A DNA stretch of 18,060 bases, taken from contig JAABSN010000061.1 in assembly GCA_011390385.1 (NCBI GenBank), positions 1 to 18,060 on the forward strand, in the 5' to 3' direction. The notes below the pieces were generated by a model. That model searched no databases. It was given only the letters and a program-made list of their open reading frames with translations, and had not been told where the DNA came from. The first letter of the stretch is position 1. Each line of letters begins with the position of its first letter. Below are positions 1 to 7,657 of this stretch, piece by piece. The translations under genes and the position numbers were made by a program. The stretch comes from Thioalkalivibrio nitratireducens (lineage in GTDB: Bacteria; Pseudomonadota; Gammaproteobacteria; Ectothiorhodospirales; Ectothiorhodospiraceae).

Positions 1-119
1 GACGTGGCGATCCAACCCACATTGGTTTCTGCTGAGCCATTTGGATTGCCGCGCTGCGCTCGCAATGACGGGGTGAATTCATGCGCGAGTCCGGCTTGCG
101 GAGCATTCGTGCTAATCAG
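1..119 (-). repeat. Palindromic MITE/REP-like repeat, copy 1 (truncated by window edge)
   Basis: These 119 bases are, by direct reading, the exact reverse complement of 7659-7777. The outer part of the element lies outside the window. The inner end is the same terminal sequence as copy 2 (ending gctaatcag), but here it runs on into cacgaat, so that 105-113 (attcgtgct) and 118-126 (agcacgaat) form a perfect 9-bp hairpin with a 4-base loop. The core (ggattgcc...ctcgcaatgacg) resembles a widespread class of bacterial palindromic repeats. No coding sequence is supported in it. The perfect identity with the second copy suggests recent spread or gene conversion. Confidence 0.85.
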
Positions 120-200
120 CACGAATTTTGTCCACCACTTGCCTGACATGCAGGATTGGCAGAAGCTTGCCAGATGCAGTTGCAGGACTGCGCCTGTCAT

Positions 201-935
201 TGGTCTGTGGGTATTGCCATTCTTCCATTCCTCAAGGTGGGCGGCATGCGCCTGTTTCAGACCGAGTCGTCGGACTGGTCGGACAAGGTGATGCCCCGCG
301 CCGAGGGAATCGCCAAAGCTCTGCTGCTGGTCTACGTCGGCTTCACGCTGCTGGCCATGGTTTCATACTGGCTGGGCGGGATGGCGCTGCTGGATGCCGT
401 GGTGCATGCGATGACCACTGTGGCCACGGGCGGTTTCGCGAACTCCGATGCGTCGTTCAGTGCGTATGCCGACCGGCCGCATCTATTGTGGATGGCCAGT
501 TTATTCATGGTGTGCGGCGCTCTGCCCTTTGTCCTGTATATCCGAACCCTGCGCGGGGCTCGGGGTGCCCTTTGGCAGGATCAGCAAGTGCGAGGCTTGC
601 TCGGTTTCCTTGCGCTGGTGATTCTGGCCCTCACCGCATACCGGGTCACGACGGGTACGGCGCCGGTTGAGGCGCTCACCCATGTGACCTTCAACGTGGT
701 CTCGGTGGTCACCACCACCGGTTATGCATCGGACGACTACGGACTTTGGGGTCCGTTACCCCTGATGGCCTTCCTACTCCTGACCTTCGTGGGCGGATGC
801 AGTGGTTCCACGAGCGGGGGAATGAAGATCTTCCGCTTCCAGGTGGCAGGCGTGATTCTCCGACACCAGTTGCGTGCCCTGGTCTATTCCCGGGGTGTGT
901 TCGTGTCCCGTTACAACGGGCAACTGCTGACCGAC
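201..935 (+). pseudogene. TrkH/Ktr-type potassium transporter subunit, fragment lacking both ends
   Basis: One frame reads as the central and C-terminal part of a TrkH-family K+ channel-transporter subunit. It starts abruptly at WSVGIAILPFLKVGGM, near the middle of the family's usual ~480 residues, and keeps the recognisable pore elements TTVATGGF, VVTTTGYAS and VGGCSGSTSGGMK together with several hydrophobic helices. About 245 codons match. The last TrkH-like residues are RYNGQLLTD near 913-935. The frame then runs into sequence that makes sense only on the opposite strand as KdpE. Neither a credible start with its N-terminal helices nor the final pore repeat is present, so this cannot be a working transporter. 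The frame itself stays open, which suggests fairly recent loss by deletion rather than slow point mutation. Family assignment is confident; exact breakpoints are estimates. Confidence 0.82.
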
Positions 936-1214
936 GCCAGGTTCTTTAAGCACGTACAACGGGTCGGCGTGGTCATCGCCGAGCTTCTTGCGCAGCCGGG
1001 CGATCAGAATGCGCAGGTAGTGAGTGTCGTGCCGATGGGTTTGCCCCAAAGATCGGTCAGTAACCGACACCGTAACGGTCTGACCGGTGCCCGAAAAACG
1101 TCCCGCATCGCGGGTCAGATCAAGCAGGTCGTCTGGCACCGTCTCCCGCCTGCGGACCCCGGTGATCCGGGCCACGGTACCGTTCAGGCTTTCCAGGTGC
1201 TGGACGTTCAGCAT
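930..1214 (-). pseudogene. Mosaic of KdpD and KdpE fragments (kdpDE remnant)
   Basis: Read on the minus strand, one open frame joins three pieces. First, MLNVQHLESLN...ARITGVR.RETVPD (about 1110-1214) matches the N-terminal KdpD sensor domain, which typically reads TTLNVQHLESLND. Second, GQTVTVSVTD (about 1050-1100) looks like the start of the N/G1 region of a histidine-kinase ATPase domain. Third, DTHYLRILIARLRKKL...LKEPGVG (930-1045) is the C-terminal winged-helix end of an OmpR-type response regulator and is closest to KdpE. The order follows the usual kdpD-kdpE order, so in-frame internal deletions that collapsed a kdpDE operon explain it best. KdpDE controls the high-affinity K+ ATPase, and no kdpFABC gene is in the window. 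The second piece is the least certain. Confidence 0.7.
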
Positions 1215-1263
1215 TGATTGGTGGCCGGAAAGGCTGCTTAACCTAATTTGCTTTCCGGGACCA

Positions 1264-1290
1264 GTTCAATTCCCGAAACGGGAATTGAAC
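1264..1290. repeat. Perfect 12-bp inverted repeat with 3-base loop
   Basis: The arms gttcaattcccg (1264-1275) and cgggaattgaac (1279-1290) are exact reverse complements around the loop aaa. The site lies between the kdpDE remnant and the 3' end of the PIN gene, 10 bases beyond that gene's stop codon. Neither strand has a T-tract next to it, so an intrinsic terminator is unlikely. It could be a protein-binding palindrome, a recombination scar or part of a mobile-element end. One arm resembles a tRNA T-arm (GTTCAATTCC), but no tRNA fold surrounds it. Confidence 0.75.
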
Positions 1291-1299
1291 TCGCGTCCG

Positions 1300-1599
1300 T
1301 CAGATTGCTACCTTCCACTCCCGTAACTGGCCGACGGTCTGTGTCAGTCCCTGCTTGAGAAGCGTGTCCAGGTACTCGTCAACCGTCTTGGGCGGGTTTT
1401 TCAGCGATCGCGTTCGTTCCAGGTGTTCGGCCTTCAGGTCCGGGCGTTGCTTCAGAACGTTACGCGTCCACTCGTCGTGGATCCTGTCCGTCCAACGCGC
1501 CCGGTACAGATCGGTCAGTGCCAGGCGCATCAGCAGGTCGCGCAACGGTGCCGGGTAGAGCACGCACGCGTCATAGATGACGGTGAAGTTCGAACTCAT
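1300..1599 (-). pseudogene. PIN-domain (VapC-like) toxin with internal deletion
   Basis: The 99-residue product starts like a PIN-domain ribonuclease: MSSNFTVIYDACVLYP carries the first metal-binding aspartate, followed by LRDLLMRLALTDLYRARWTDRIHDEW, a typical helix of this family. Around residue 61 (LERTRSLKNPPKTVDEYL) it jumps directly to what looks like the C-terminal tail of the same family. From memory of the family, full-length members are near 190 residues, so roughly 90 central residues are missing. These include the later acidic residues (the DxxD-type block) needed for catalysis. The reading frame is kept across the join. No antitoxin gene remains: only 29 bases separate the start from the HD-GYP stop. 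The product is probably an inactive toxin relic. Confidence 0.72.
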
Positions 1600-1628
1600 T
1601 CATTTAACAGACGCAGCCTCCAGCGGGG

Positions 1629-2726
1629 TCACTCCGCGCCTTCGGCCATGCGTTGGCGGATCTCGGCAAACTCGGATTCGACCGTCTTGAAGACGTCGAT
1701 CAGCGTCGGATCGAAATGTTGTCCGGCGCCTCCCAGGATGATCTCACAGCTTCTCTCATGGGTAAAAGGCGCCTTGTACGGCCGTTCGGACCGCAGGGCA
1801 TCATAGACATCTGCCAGGGCCATGATACGTCCTGCCAAGGGGATATCTTCTCCCGCCAGCCCGTCGGGGTAGCCGCTGCCGTCCCATTTTTCGTGGTGAG
1901 ATCGGGCAATGGTGATCCCCATGTTGACAAAGGCGTTTTTCGGATACCTGCTGCGCACGGTTTCCAGAGTGTTTGCGCCGATCAGGGCGTGGGTCTTCAT
2001 GATTTCGAATTCTTCGAAAGTGTGTTTTCCGGGTTTCAGAAGGATGCTGTCGGCGATGCCCACCTTGCCGATATCGTGCAGGGGCGCGGCGTGAAAGATG
2101 TTTTCCACATAGTCATCGCTGATGCGCTGCTCATAACGGGGATTGCGTCGCAGTTGTTCTGCAATGACCCGACAAAACCTCCGGGTTCGTTCGATATGGT
2201 GTCCGGTTTCGTCGTCCCGGTATTCGGCCAGCTTTGAAACCGCCGTAAGGGTGGCCAGTTGCGAGTCGGAGATGTCCTTGACCTGTTCGCTCACCAGTTC
2301 CTCCAGATGCAGGTTGTACTTTTCCAGTTCGCGCTTCATGTCGCGCAGGTGCAGATGGGTCTCCACCCGGGCGGTGACCTCCTCGAACTGAAAGGGCTTG
2401 GTCACGTAATCCACCCCCCCTGCGGAAAACGCCTTGACCTTGTCCGATACTTCGGCGAGGGCGCTGATGAACAGCACGGGGATATCCTTGAGGGTGGCAT
2501 CGGCCTTGAGGTGCTCACAGACCTCGAAGCCGTTCATCTCCGGCATGTTGATGTCCAGCAGGATCAGGTCGGGCGGATTTTTTGCCGCGGCTTTCAGGGC
2601 CATCCTGCCACTGGGGAAGGCATTTACCCGGTAGCCCCGGCCCTGCAGCATGTCCTGTATGAGCTTCAGGTTTTCCGGAATATCGTCGACCACCATCAGG
2701 GTTGCGGTCACGGTCGGGTTAGTCAT
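1629..2726 (-). CDS. Two-component response regulator, REC plus HD-GYP cyclic-di-GMP phosphodiesterase
   Basis: The 365-residue cytoplasmic protein has a receiver domain at about 8-125, with acidic pair D14/D15, phosphoacceptor D58 in LLDINMP and K110 in TKPF. A charged, helical linker follows at about 128-155. The HD-GYP domain covers about 158-355, with HDIGK at 217-221 and HHEKWDGSGYPDGL at 277-290, so the metal ligands and the GYP motif are intact. HD-GYP domains hydrolyse cyclic di-GMP; this layout resembles RpfG. The ATG (2726-2724) lies inside the last codons of the kinase gene (8-base overlap, atgactaa), so the two are probably translationally coupled and form a cognate pair. Output is likely a change in cyclic-di-GMP level and hence in motility or biofilm state. 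The 3' end lies close to the PIN remnant. It looks fully functional. Confidence 0.93.
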   Translation of the reverse strand: MTNPTVTATLMVVDDIPENLKLIQDMLQGRGYRVNAFPSGRMALKAAAKNPPDLILLDINMPEMNGFEVCEHLKADATLKDIPVLFISALAEVSDKVKAFSAGGVDYVTKPFQFEEVTARVETHLHLRDMKRELEKYNLHLEELVSEQVKDISDSQLATLTAVSKLAEYRDDETGHHIERTRRFCRVIAEQLRRNPRYEQRISDDYVENIFHAAPLHDIGKVGIADSILLKPGKHTFEEFEIMKTHALIGANTLETVRSRYPKNAFVNMGITIARSHHEKWDGSGYPDGLAGEDIPLAGRIMALADVYDALRSERPYKAPFTHERSCEIILGGAGQHFDPTLIDVFKTVESEFAEIRQRMAEGAE

Positions 2727-5610
2727 TGTCGTTTTCTTCCCGCTTCAGCAGCTCACTGAGCGTCGTGTAGTCGTACCGGACGGCCAGAGCCTTCAGCCCC
2801 CGGGCCGCTTTGCTGTCCAACGGTTCCACCCGCTCGATCAACTCCGCGAGCCGGGCTGTGTCGCCCGCATCCACGGCATCTGCCATGCCCTCGATCAGGT
2901 CCCGGGAAAGGGCGGCCAGGGCCTCTGGCGTTAGTGCTTCGGCCTTGGGCTGTTTCGGGGCTTTGGACGGTTTATCGGCATACACATACCGCAGGTCCAG
3001 ATATTCGCCCAGGATCTCGTACAGTTTCTCGGGCGGGAAGGGTTTGTGCAGGTAGGCCGAAACTCCCGAGACCATCACCTCTTCCTCCCTGCCCATGAAA
3101 ACGGAGGCAGTTACCGCGATAACAGGCGTGTTGCGGCCTTTCTCCGTGGCCTTGATGCGCCGGGTGGCCTCATAACCGTCCATCACCGGCATGCGCATAT
3201 CCATGAGCACGGCATGAGGCGCCCATTCTTCGAATATCTCTATGGCATCCGCGCCATTTTCTGCTTCGCGGAGTTCAAATCCCAGGGGCAACAGCAGCGC
3301 TTGCAGCAGGTCGCGGTTGGACGGCACATCATCCACCACCAGCACTCGCCAGGGGCCGCTGCCGGGGTCCAGCCCCACCACTTCAGGCAATTCAGGCGCT
3401 TCTGCTTCCTTTATGGCTTCGGCCGCCTCGCACAGCACGCCAAAGCGAAAGCAACTGCCTTTGCCCACCACGCTATCGACCGTCAGTGTGCCGCCCATCA
3501 GCGTCACCAGCTTGTAGGAGATGGCAAGGCCCAGACCGGTTCCTTCAATGACGCGCTTTGACGCTACCTGCTCAAAGGCCTGAAAGATGCGATCCTGTTC
3601 GGATTCGGGAATTCCCGGACCGCTGTCCTCCACCTCGAAGACCAGCCGCAGGCGCTTTTTACTCTCACCCGCATGATTTGCTGCAGGCTCGCTGCGCGCC
3701 CGCAGGAAAATCCTGCCGCTTTCGGTGAACTTTACGGCGTTGCCCAGCAGATTGATCAGCACCTGACGCAGTTTGTTTTCGTCGCCATGGACCCAGCCCG
3801 GAAGCCCGGCATCCCGTTCAACCGTCAATTCAAGCCCTTGGGCTTCGGTCCGGGATCGGAACATATTCTCGACATCGTCCAGGAAATCCTCGAGTCCGAA
3901 GACGACGGGTTTCAGCTCTATCCTTCCGGCCTCGATCTTCGAGATGTCGAGGATATCGTCGATCAGCCGCAGCAAATGATGGCTGCTGCGGTTGATGATG
4001 CGAATCTGATGTTTCTGCCCGGGAGTCAATGAACGATCGCGATCCAGGACCTGGGCAAACCCCATAATGGCGTTCATGGGTGTGCGGATTTCGTGGCTCA
4101 TGTTGGACAGGAACTGGCTCTTTTGCCGGTTCGCCGCCTCGGCCGCCAGCATGGCGATGTGGTCGTGCTCGGACTGTTTCTTAGCAGAGATGTCCTGAAA
4201 GGTGCCAAGGAGACGAACGGTTTTGCCGTCGAGGCGTTCGGCTTCTCCCATAGAGCGTACCCAGATAGTTGTTCCACTGGCTGTGATCAGTTGCAGTTCA
4301 AGATCAAATGACTCGCCGGTGTCGATGGCGTTCTGCACTGCCGCGGTAATGATGGGCTGTGACTCGGGCGTGTAAAAGTTGATACTCGTGTCGAAATCCG
4401 GTTGTTGGGAATGATCAACTTCATGAATGCGATAGGTCTCCTCCGTCCAGGTAACCTTTTGGGTTTTCGAATCAAATTCCCAGCCGCCAATCTTTGCAAG
4501 GCGTTGGCTTATGCCGAGTAATTCAGACGTACGGCGCAATTCCCGGGTCATCTTGCGCGCCAGGGATTCCGTACGCCGGCCTGAATTTGCCGATATGTTT
4601 ACAATGAGAAAGATCAACAGGCTGAAGATAACCCCGCTGCCAAAAACTATTTTGGGAATACTGAAATCTACCTCAGCCTCGAAAAAAGGCGATGTTCTTA
4701 TTGCCAGGGTCCATTGACGACCATGGAGATCCAGGGTCCGGGTCGTGGAGAGCATGGGTCGGCGTCTTTCATCCGTCGATCCGGGCAAAATATCCGAGGC
4801 AAACGTCAGGGCCGCGGGCGCGATGTCGGGGCCGTCGTAGATTTCGAAGTCAATCTTGCGATCGATTTTCGGAAAGATGCCATCCATCAAGACATCCATT
4901 CGGAACGGTGCGTATACATATCCATGGATGGCAGCCCTCCGTTCTTGCGGCGAATCGAGCGGTGCGTCATGGAGATAGACGGGCGCATAGATCAGAAATC
5001 CGGCCCGCATGGCCTGATCATTTTCCTGAACCAGTGTCACTCGCCCCGACAGGGAGACGTTGCCTGTATCCCTGGCCTGGGCCATTGCGTCCCGGCGCAC
5101 GGGTGCGGAAAACATGTCATAGCCGAAAGCGCGCTGGTTATCGGCATCAAAGGGCTCTAAATAGATGATGGTCGTGTACTCATCCCGATTGCCCTCGGGC
5201 CAGACCGTGTAGTCGGGGAACCCCTCGGCCTGGATGGACCGGATGTGATACGCCAGTTCCGCGGGCCGGATGACTTTTGAAAACCCCATGCCCTGGACGC
5301 CCGGATAAAGGGTCTCGATTCGGCTATTTTCAACATACGTCTGCCATTGCGCACGGCTCACGTGCTCGGATGCCATAAAAAGCCCTACGCCCCCCTCCAG
5401 GATAATCTTGTATCTTCCAAGCCGATCGACAATGTGGCTGGTTTTGTCAGTGATATGTTCATCGAATCTTTGCTCTGCCCTTTCGGTATACATATCCCTG
5501 ACAAATAGCGAGATTACAACAGACAGGGAAAGCATAATTGCCAAGAACAGGTAGGGCACCAGTTTCTTGAACCGGGAAAAGCCGGTATGCTTGTTCAACG
5601 TGACATCCAA
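2719..5610 (-). CDS. CHASE-domain hybrid sensor histidine kinase (CHASE-PAS-HisKA-HATPase-REC)
   Basis: The 963-residue inner-membrane kinase has a first membrane segment at about 18-38 and a periplasmic CHASE sensor domain at about 65-310, with YPGVQGMGFSKVI near 102 and YLEPFDADNQRAFGYDMFS near 150. A second membrane segment at 322-340 is followed by a PAS domain (about 365-475), HisKA with H506 in SNMSHEIRTPMNAIMGF, and HATPase_c with the N box near 612-629, DSGPGIP at 662 and GTGLGLAI at 690. A receiver domain at about 755-870 has D804 and K856. The last ~70 residues are helical, resemble an Hpt remnant and contain no histidine, so phosphotransfer probably goes from the kinase to the coupled HD-GYP regulator. 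The start is taken as TTG at 5610: the frame has a TAA four codons upstream, an AAGG lies 7 bases before the TTG, and the first in-frame ATG (5535) would cut into the first membrane helix. The ligand is unknown. Confidence 0.93.
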   Translation of the reverse strand: MDVTLNKHTGFSRFKKLVPYLFLAIMLSLSVVISLFVRDMYTERAEQRFDEHITDKTSHIVDRLGRYKIILEGGVGLFMASEHVSRAQWQTYVENSRIETLYPGVQGMGFSKVIRPAELAYHIRSIQAEGFPDYTVWPEGNRDEYTTIIYLEPFDADNQRAFGYDMFSAPVRRDAMAQARDTGNVSLSGRVTLVQENDQAMRAGFLIYAPVYLHDAPLDSPQERRAAIHGYVYAPFRMDVLMDGIFPKIDRKIDFEIYDGPDIAPAALTFASDILPGSTDERRRPMLSTTRTLDLHGRQWTLAIRTSPFFEAEVDFSIPKIVFGSGVIFSLLIFLIVNISANSGRRTESLARKMTRELRRTSELLGISQRLAKIGGWEFDSKTQKVTWTEETYRIHEVDHSQQPDFDTSINFYTPESQPIITAAVQNAIDTGESFDLELQLITASGTTIWVRSMGEAERLDGKTVRLLGTFQDISAKKQSEHDHIAMLAAEAANRQKSQFLSNMSHEIRTPMNAIMGFAQVLDRDRSLTPGQKHQIRIINRSSHHLLRLIDDILDISKIEAGRIELKPVVFGLEDFLDDVENMFRSRTEAQGLELTVERDAGLPGWVHGDENKLRQVLINLLGNAVKFTESGRIFLRARSEPAANHAGESKKRLRLVFEVEDSGPGIPESEQDRIFQAFEQVASKRVIEGTGLGLAISYKLVTLMGGTLTVDSVVGKGSCFRFGVLCEAAEAIKEAEAPELPEVVGLDPGSGPWRVLVVDDVPSNRDLLQALLLPLGFELREAENGADAIEIFEEWAPHAVLMDMRMPVMDGYEATRRIKATEKGRNTPVIAVTASVFMGREEEVMVSGVSAYLHKPFPPEKLYEILGEYLDLRYVYADKPSKAPKQPKAEALTPEALAALSRDLIEGMADAVDAGDTARLAELIERVEPLDSKAARGLKALAVRYDYTTLSELLKREENDND

Positions 5611-5761
5611 GGCAGAACCTTATTTTTGCGTTATCAGTGATGGACATCCAAATTCAGAAGGCAATTTGAACAAAAATGAGATCTATAGAGTGGCGGAAAG
5701 TCTTTCTGCCGTCTGTTCGCTGTCGTACAAAAAAGGGGGAAAAAGGGGGGCAACGCTGCGC
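5611..5761. other. Intergenic gap with homopolymer A/G runs
   Basis: This 151-base A+T-richer spacer lies between the truncated permease and the kinase and should hold the kinase promoter, although no convincing -35/-10 pair can be picked by eye. At 5729-5750 the plus strand reads A6-G5-A5-G6; on the minus strand this is a run of C and T tracts a few bases after the permease stop. Such runs are prone to slippage in replication and sequencing. No gene is supported here. Confidence 0.5.
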
Positions 5762-6343
5762 TCAAAGTCGTCGGCGCGCCTCCATCCAGCGTTCGCTGAG
5801 CGCGGCCAGCACGAGCGGCACCCCGATCAGTCCGATGGCCGCCGGGGCGAGGTCTTGCACCGAGAGTATCGAGGAAAATTGTTCCAAGGGCAGCATCAGC
5901 CAGAGATGCATGGGCAGCAATAGGAACTGCAGCAGCAGGTTCAACGGCGTGACCGCGATGGCACGCGCCGTATCGCCGCGGCCAAGCTGGGTGAAGGTGA
6001 TGAACCAATCGGTACATGGGACCAGCAGCACCAGCAGCACGCCAAGTCGCAGCGCGGGATCGTCCGGGAGCAACAGGACCAGACCCCAGGCAAGCAGCGG
6101 AACCAGCACGAAGTTGCCGAGCAGCAGGGCCAGTACGAAGCTCAGGTCCCGGAAGGCATTGCGCAGGTGCAGCAGTGGCACCTGTACGAAGGTGGTGTAG
6201 AGCAGCGCGCCGAGGGCGGGCCAGAGCAGCGCGTCGAACAGCGGACCGACGCTCGGGATCTGGATCCCGAGCGCGAGCCCTCCGGCGACCCCGACAAGGT
6301 ACAGCCAGACCTGGTGACGCTCGAGGGCTAAGCGGCTGAGCAC
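5762..6343 (-). pseudogene. Acr3/arsenite permease-like transporter (bile acid:Na+ symporter superfamily), truncated at the C terminus
   Basis: The frame matches the start of the Acr3-type arsenic resistance permeases: LERHQVWLYL at the N terminus, then FVQVPLLHLRNAFRD, LGNFVLVPLLAWGL and the highly conserved LVPCTDWFITFTQLGRGDTARAIA with its functional cysteine. GTG at 6343 is chosen because family homology begins within a few codons of it and a GGTAGA-type ribosome site lies 6 bases upstream; the longer frame to 6475 adds only overlap with the preceding gene. The product would be 193 residues, whereas relatives have roughly 300-340, so about the last three membrane helices are missing after SERWMEARRRL. 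No continuation is visible in the other frames downstream, which points to deletion rather than frameshift. It follows the zinc-ribbon gene by 28 bases. Activity is doubtful; it could still be expressed. Confidence 0.75.
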
Positions 6344-6371
6344 ATTCAGTCTACCGCGAATCCGCCTTTGC

Positions 6372-6581
6372 TCAGCAGCAATGGCCGTTGCCGGATTCCT
6401 GAACCGGTGGGCAGGGAACGGTCCCGTAAGAGCAGAACACACAGCAGTCGCCTGCTTTCGGCCGGAGTAGGGCATGGCAGGCCGGACACTCGTAGTACCA
6501 CTGGCAGGCGTCGGTCGGCATGGTCTCCGTCGTTTCGTGTCCGCATTGAGGACAGGTAAGAGTCGATTCCAGAGTGATCAT
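6372..6581 (-). CDS. Small cysteine-rich zinc-ribbon protein of the GDCCVFCSYG type
   Basis: This 69-residue cytoplasmic protein has 11 cysteines: a CPQC knuckle (10-13), ECPAC (31-35), and the GDCCVFCSYGTVPCPP block (45-59), ending in HCC. The first two pairs fit a rubredoxin-like zinc ribbon; the second half is a compact cysteine cluster. I recall similar small proteins next to mercury and arsenic resistance genes, though their function is not established. It lies 28 bases upstream of the Acr3-like gene on the same strand, so the two are probably co-transcribed and a metal or metalloid role (binding or delivery) is a reasonable inference. The ATG at 6581 has only a weak AGG about 12 bases upstream. 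The gene is intact although its partner is truncated. Confidence 0.78.
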   Translation of the reverse strand: MITLESTLTCPQCGHETTETMPTDACQWYYECPACHALLRPKAGDCCVFCSYGTVPCPPVQESGNGHCC

Positions 6582-6599
6582 CGCTGTGCAGCCTGTGTT

Positions 6600-7657
6600 G
6601 GTTTTCGTGGCTCAGGATCCTGCCCTTGCCTCGGATGATGCAAGTGTGAAGCGCCTTGCGAGAACAGATTTCGCCGCCCGACTCTTGCGTTGGGGTTGAT
6701 GGATAAAAGGCTCCCTTGACCATGTTGGCAGAGGCGATTCGGGTTTGGGCTCAGACCTCAGCAGGTCCTGAGGGAGTTGTCTCGACCCTGAGCGGGCAGC
6801 GCGCTCTCGTTCAGCAGCGGTAGCAACCCCTACAAGAGCGGCCACTTGACGGGCCTTGGACACCTGGCGGCGGATTGATGGTTTTCCGAGCGTCTCGACG
6901 CCTGATGCGTCGGACTCACGCACGAAACAGATGGCGTTCCCCGTTCGACCGGGCACGTTATGACGAAGAACATTTGGGTGCCGCCTCGGGTGGCGCGGAT
7001 GCCAAGACCCGGCGTGACGGTGTCCCAGAAGCCTTCCTGGGGCTTGTCGGTTTTGAGGTATCCGATGGTGGGTGCGATGGGTCGTTTGCTGGGCACAGTG
7101 GGGTCGCGGAGCGCTTTCCTCTGATCGGAACCGTAGTCGTGACTTCGAGCGACTATTGCAACAGGTGCCGCTCTGAACGAGCTTCTTCCAACGACGGATG
7201 TACCGCGGATACTCCCCAGGCGTCGGCGATAGCCGTGGGGTATCCGTCTAGCGATCGGCGTTCGAATGTCGGGAAGATTTCGCCCACTGTCCCGCGATCG
7301 GTTTCGGTGGGCGGCAGGTCCGTGCCACGGACCGGCTATCGGACGCGGATCGTTGCGATTTCACTGGAACCGAAGTTCGGGATGCACTCAAGCGTGTCGT
7401 CGATCGGCTGTACCCCATCACGCCCCGGAGCGACGGGAGTCCCGGTGGACTACCCTGCGGCGCCGCGGCGATCACCTCCGCTCCCCCACCCGTCACGCCG
7501 AGTTTCCAGCCCCCCAAAATGTTGCAGGCAGAAACCGACCCATTGCTGCCAGTCGCTGCCTCTCAGCCCATGGCAGCTTATTGGCGCAACGCGGTCGCAG
7601 GCGGGCGCAGCCATCCGGTCACCGCTCGCACATTCGGTCTCGCCATCCTTGTCGTCA
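6600..7657. other. Decayed region without intact genes
   Basis: Only the integrase remnant (6761-7096) is recognisable here. Open frames at 7248-7517 (minus) and 6875-7666 and 7266-7796 (plus) are rich in Arg, Pro and Ser, match no family I know and overlap each other, as expected for G+C-rich non-coding DNA. An imperfect hairpin lies at 7207-7245 (ggatactcccca against tggggtatcc, one bulge). A minus-strand stretch near 7145-7330 encodes GYPTAIADAWGVSAVHPSLEE, which looks protein-like, but it is bounded by stops and I cannot place it. The segment is best treated as gene debris next to the repeat at 7658. Confidence 0.55.
6761..7096 (-). pseudogene. Phage-type tyrosine integrase N-terminal remnant with frameshift
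   Basis: The first part in one frame, KPQEGFWDTVTPGLGIRATRGGTQMFFV, matches the N-terminal arm-binding domain of P4/CP4-type integrases, which usually read ...WDTxLPGFGVRVxPxGxKxFFV. Near 6955 the homology moves to the next minus-strand frame, where ETLGKPSI..QVSKARQVA and AAERERAAR resemble the following LGxYPxxSLxxAR...PAxERRAAR segment. The catalytic domain with the R-H-R-Y residues is absent. So this is a truncated, frameshifted integrase, a relic of an integrated island or prophage. No tRNA gene or attachment site is seen next to it. The frame-shifted half is the weaker part of the call. Confidence 0.55.

Noticed and set aside
1264..1290. tRNA T-arm-like sequence
   Set aside because: GTTCAATTCC resembles a T-arm, but no acceptor, D or anticodon arm can be fitted around it; it is a simple perfect palindrome.
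1600..1628. Remnant of an antitoxin C terminus before the PIN gene
   Set aside because: A few codons (TPLEAASVK-stop) end just before the PIN ATG, but this is too short to assign and could be chance.
7207..7245. Imperfect hairpin as terminator or attachment site
   Set aside because: Arms contain a bulge, the loop is 17-18 bases, no T-tract follows, and no matching copy was seen elsewhere in the window.
7248..7517. 89-residue minus-strand ORF, and overlapping plus-strand ORFs at 6875-7796
   Set aside because: Arg/Pro/Ser-rich translations on both strands with no known motif; typical spurious frames in G+C-rich DNA.
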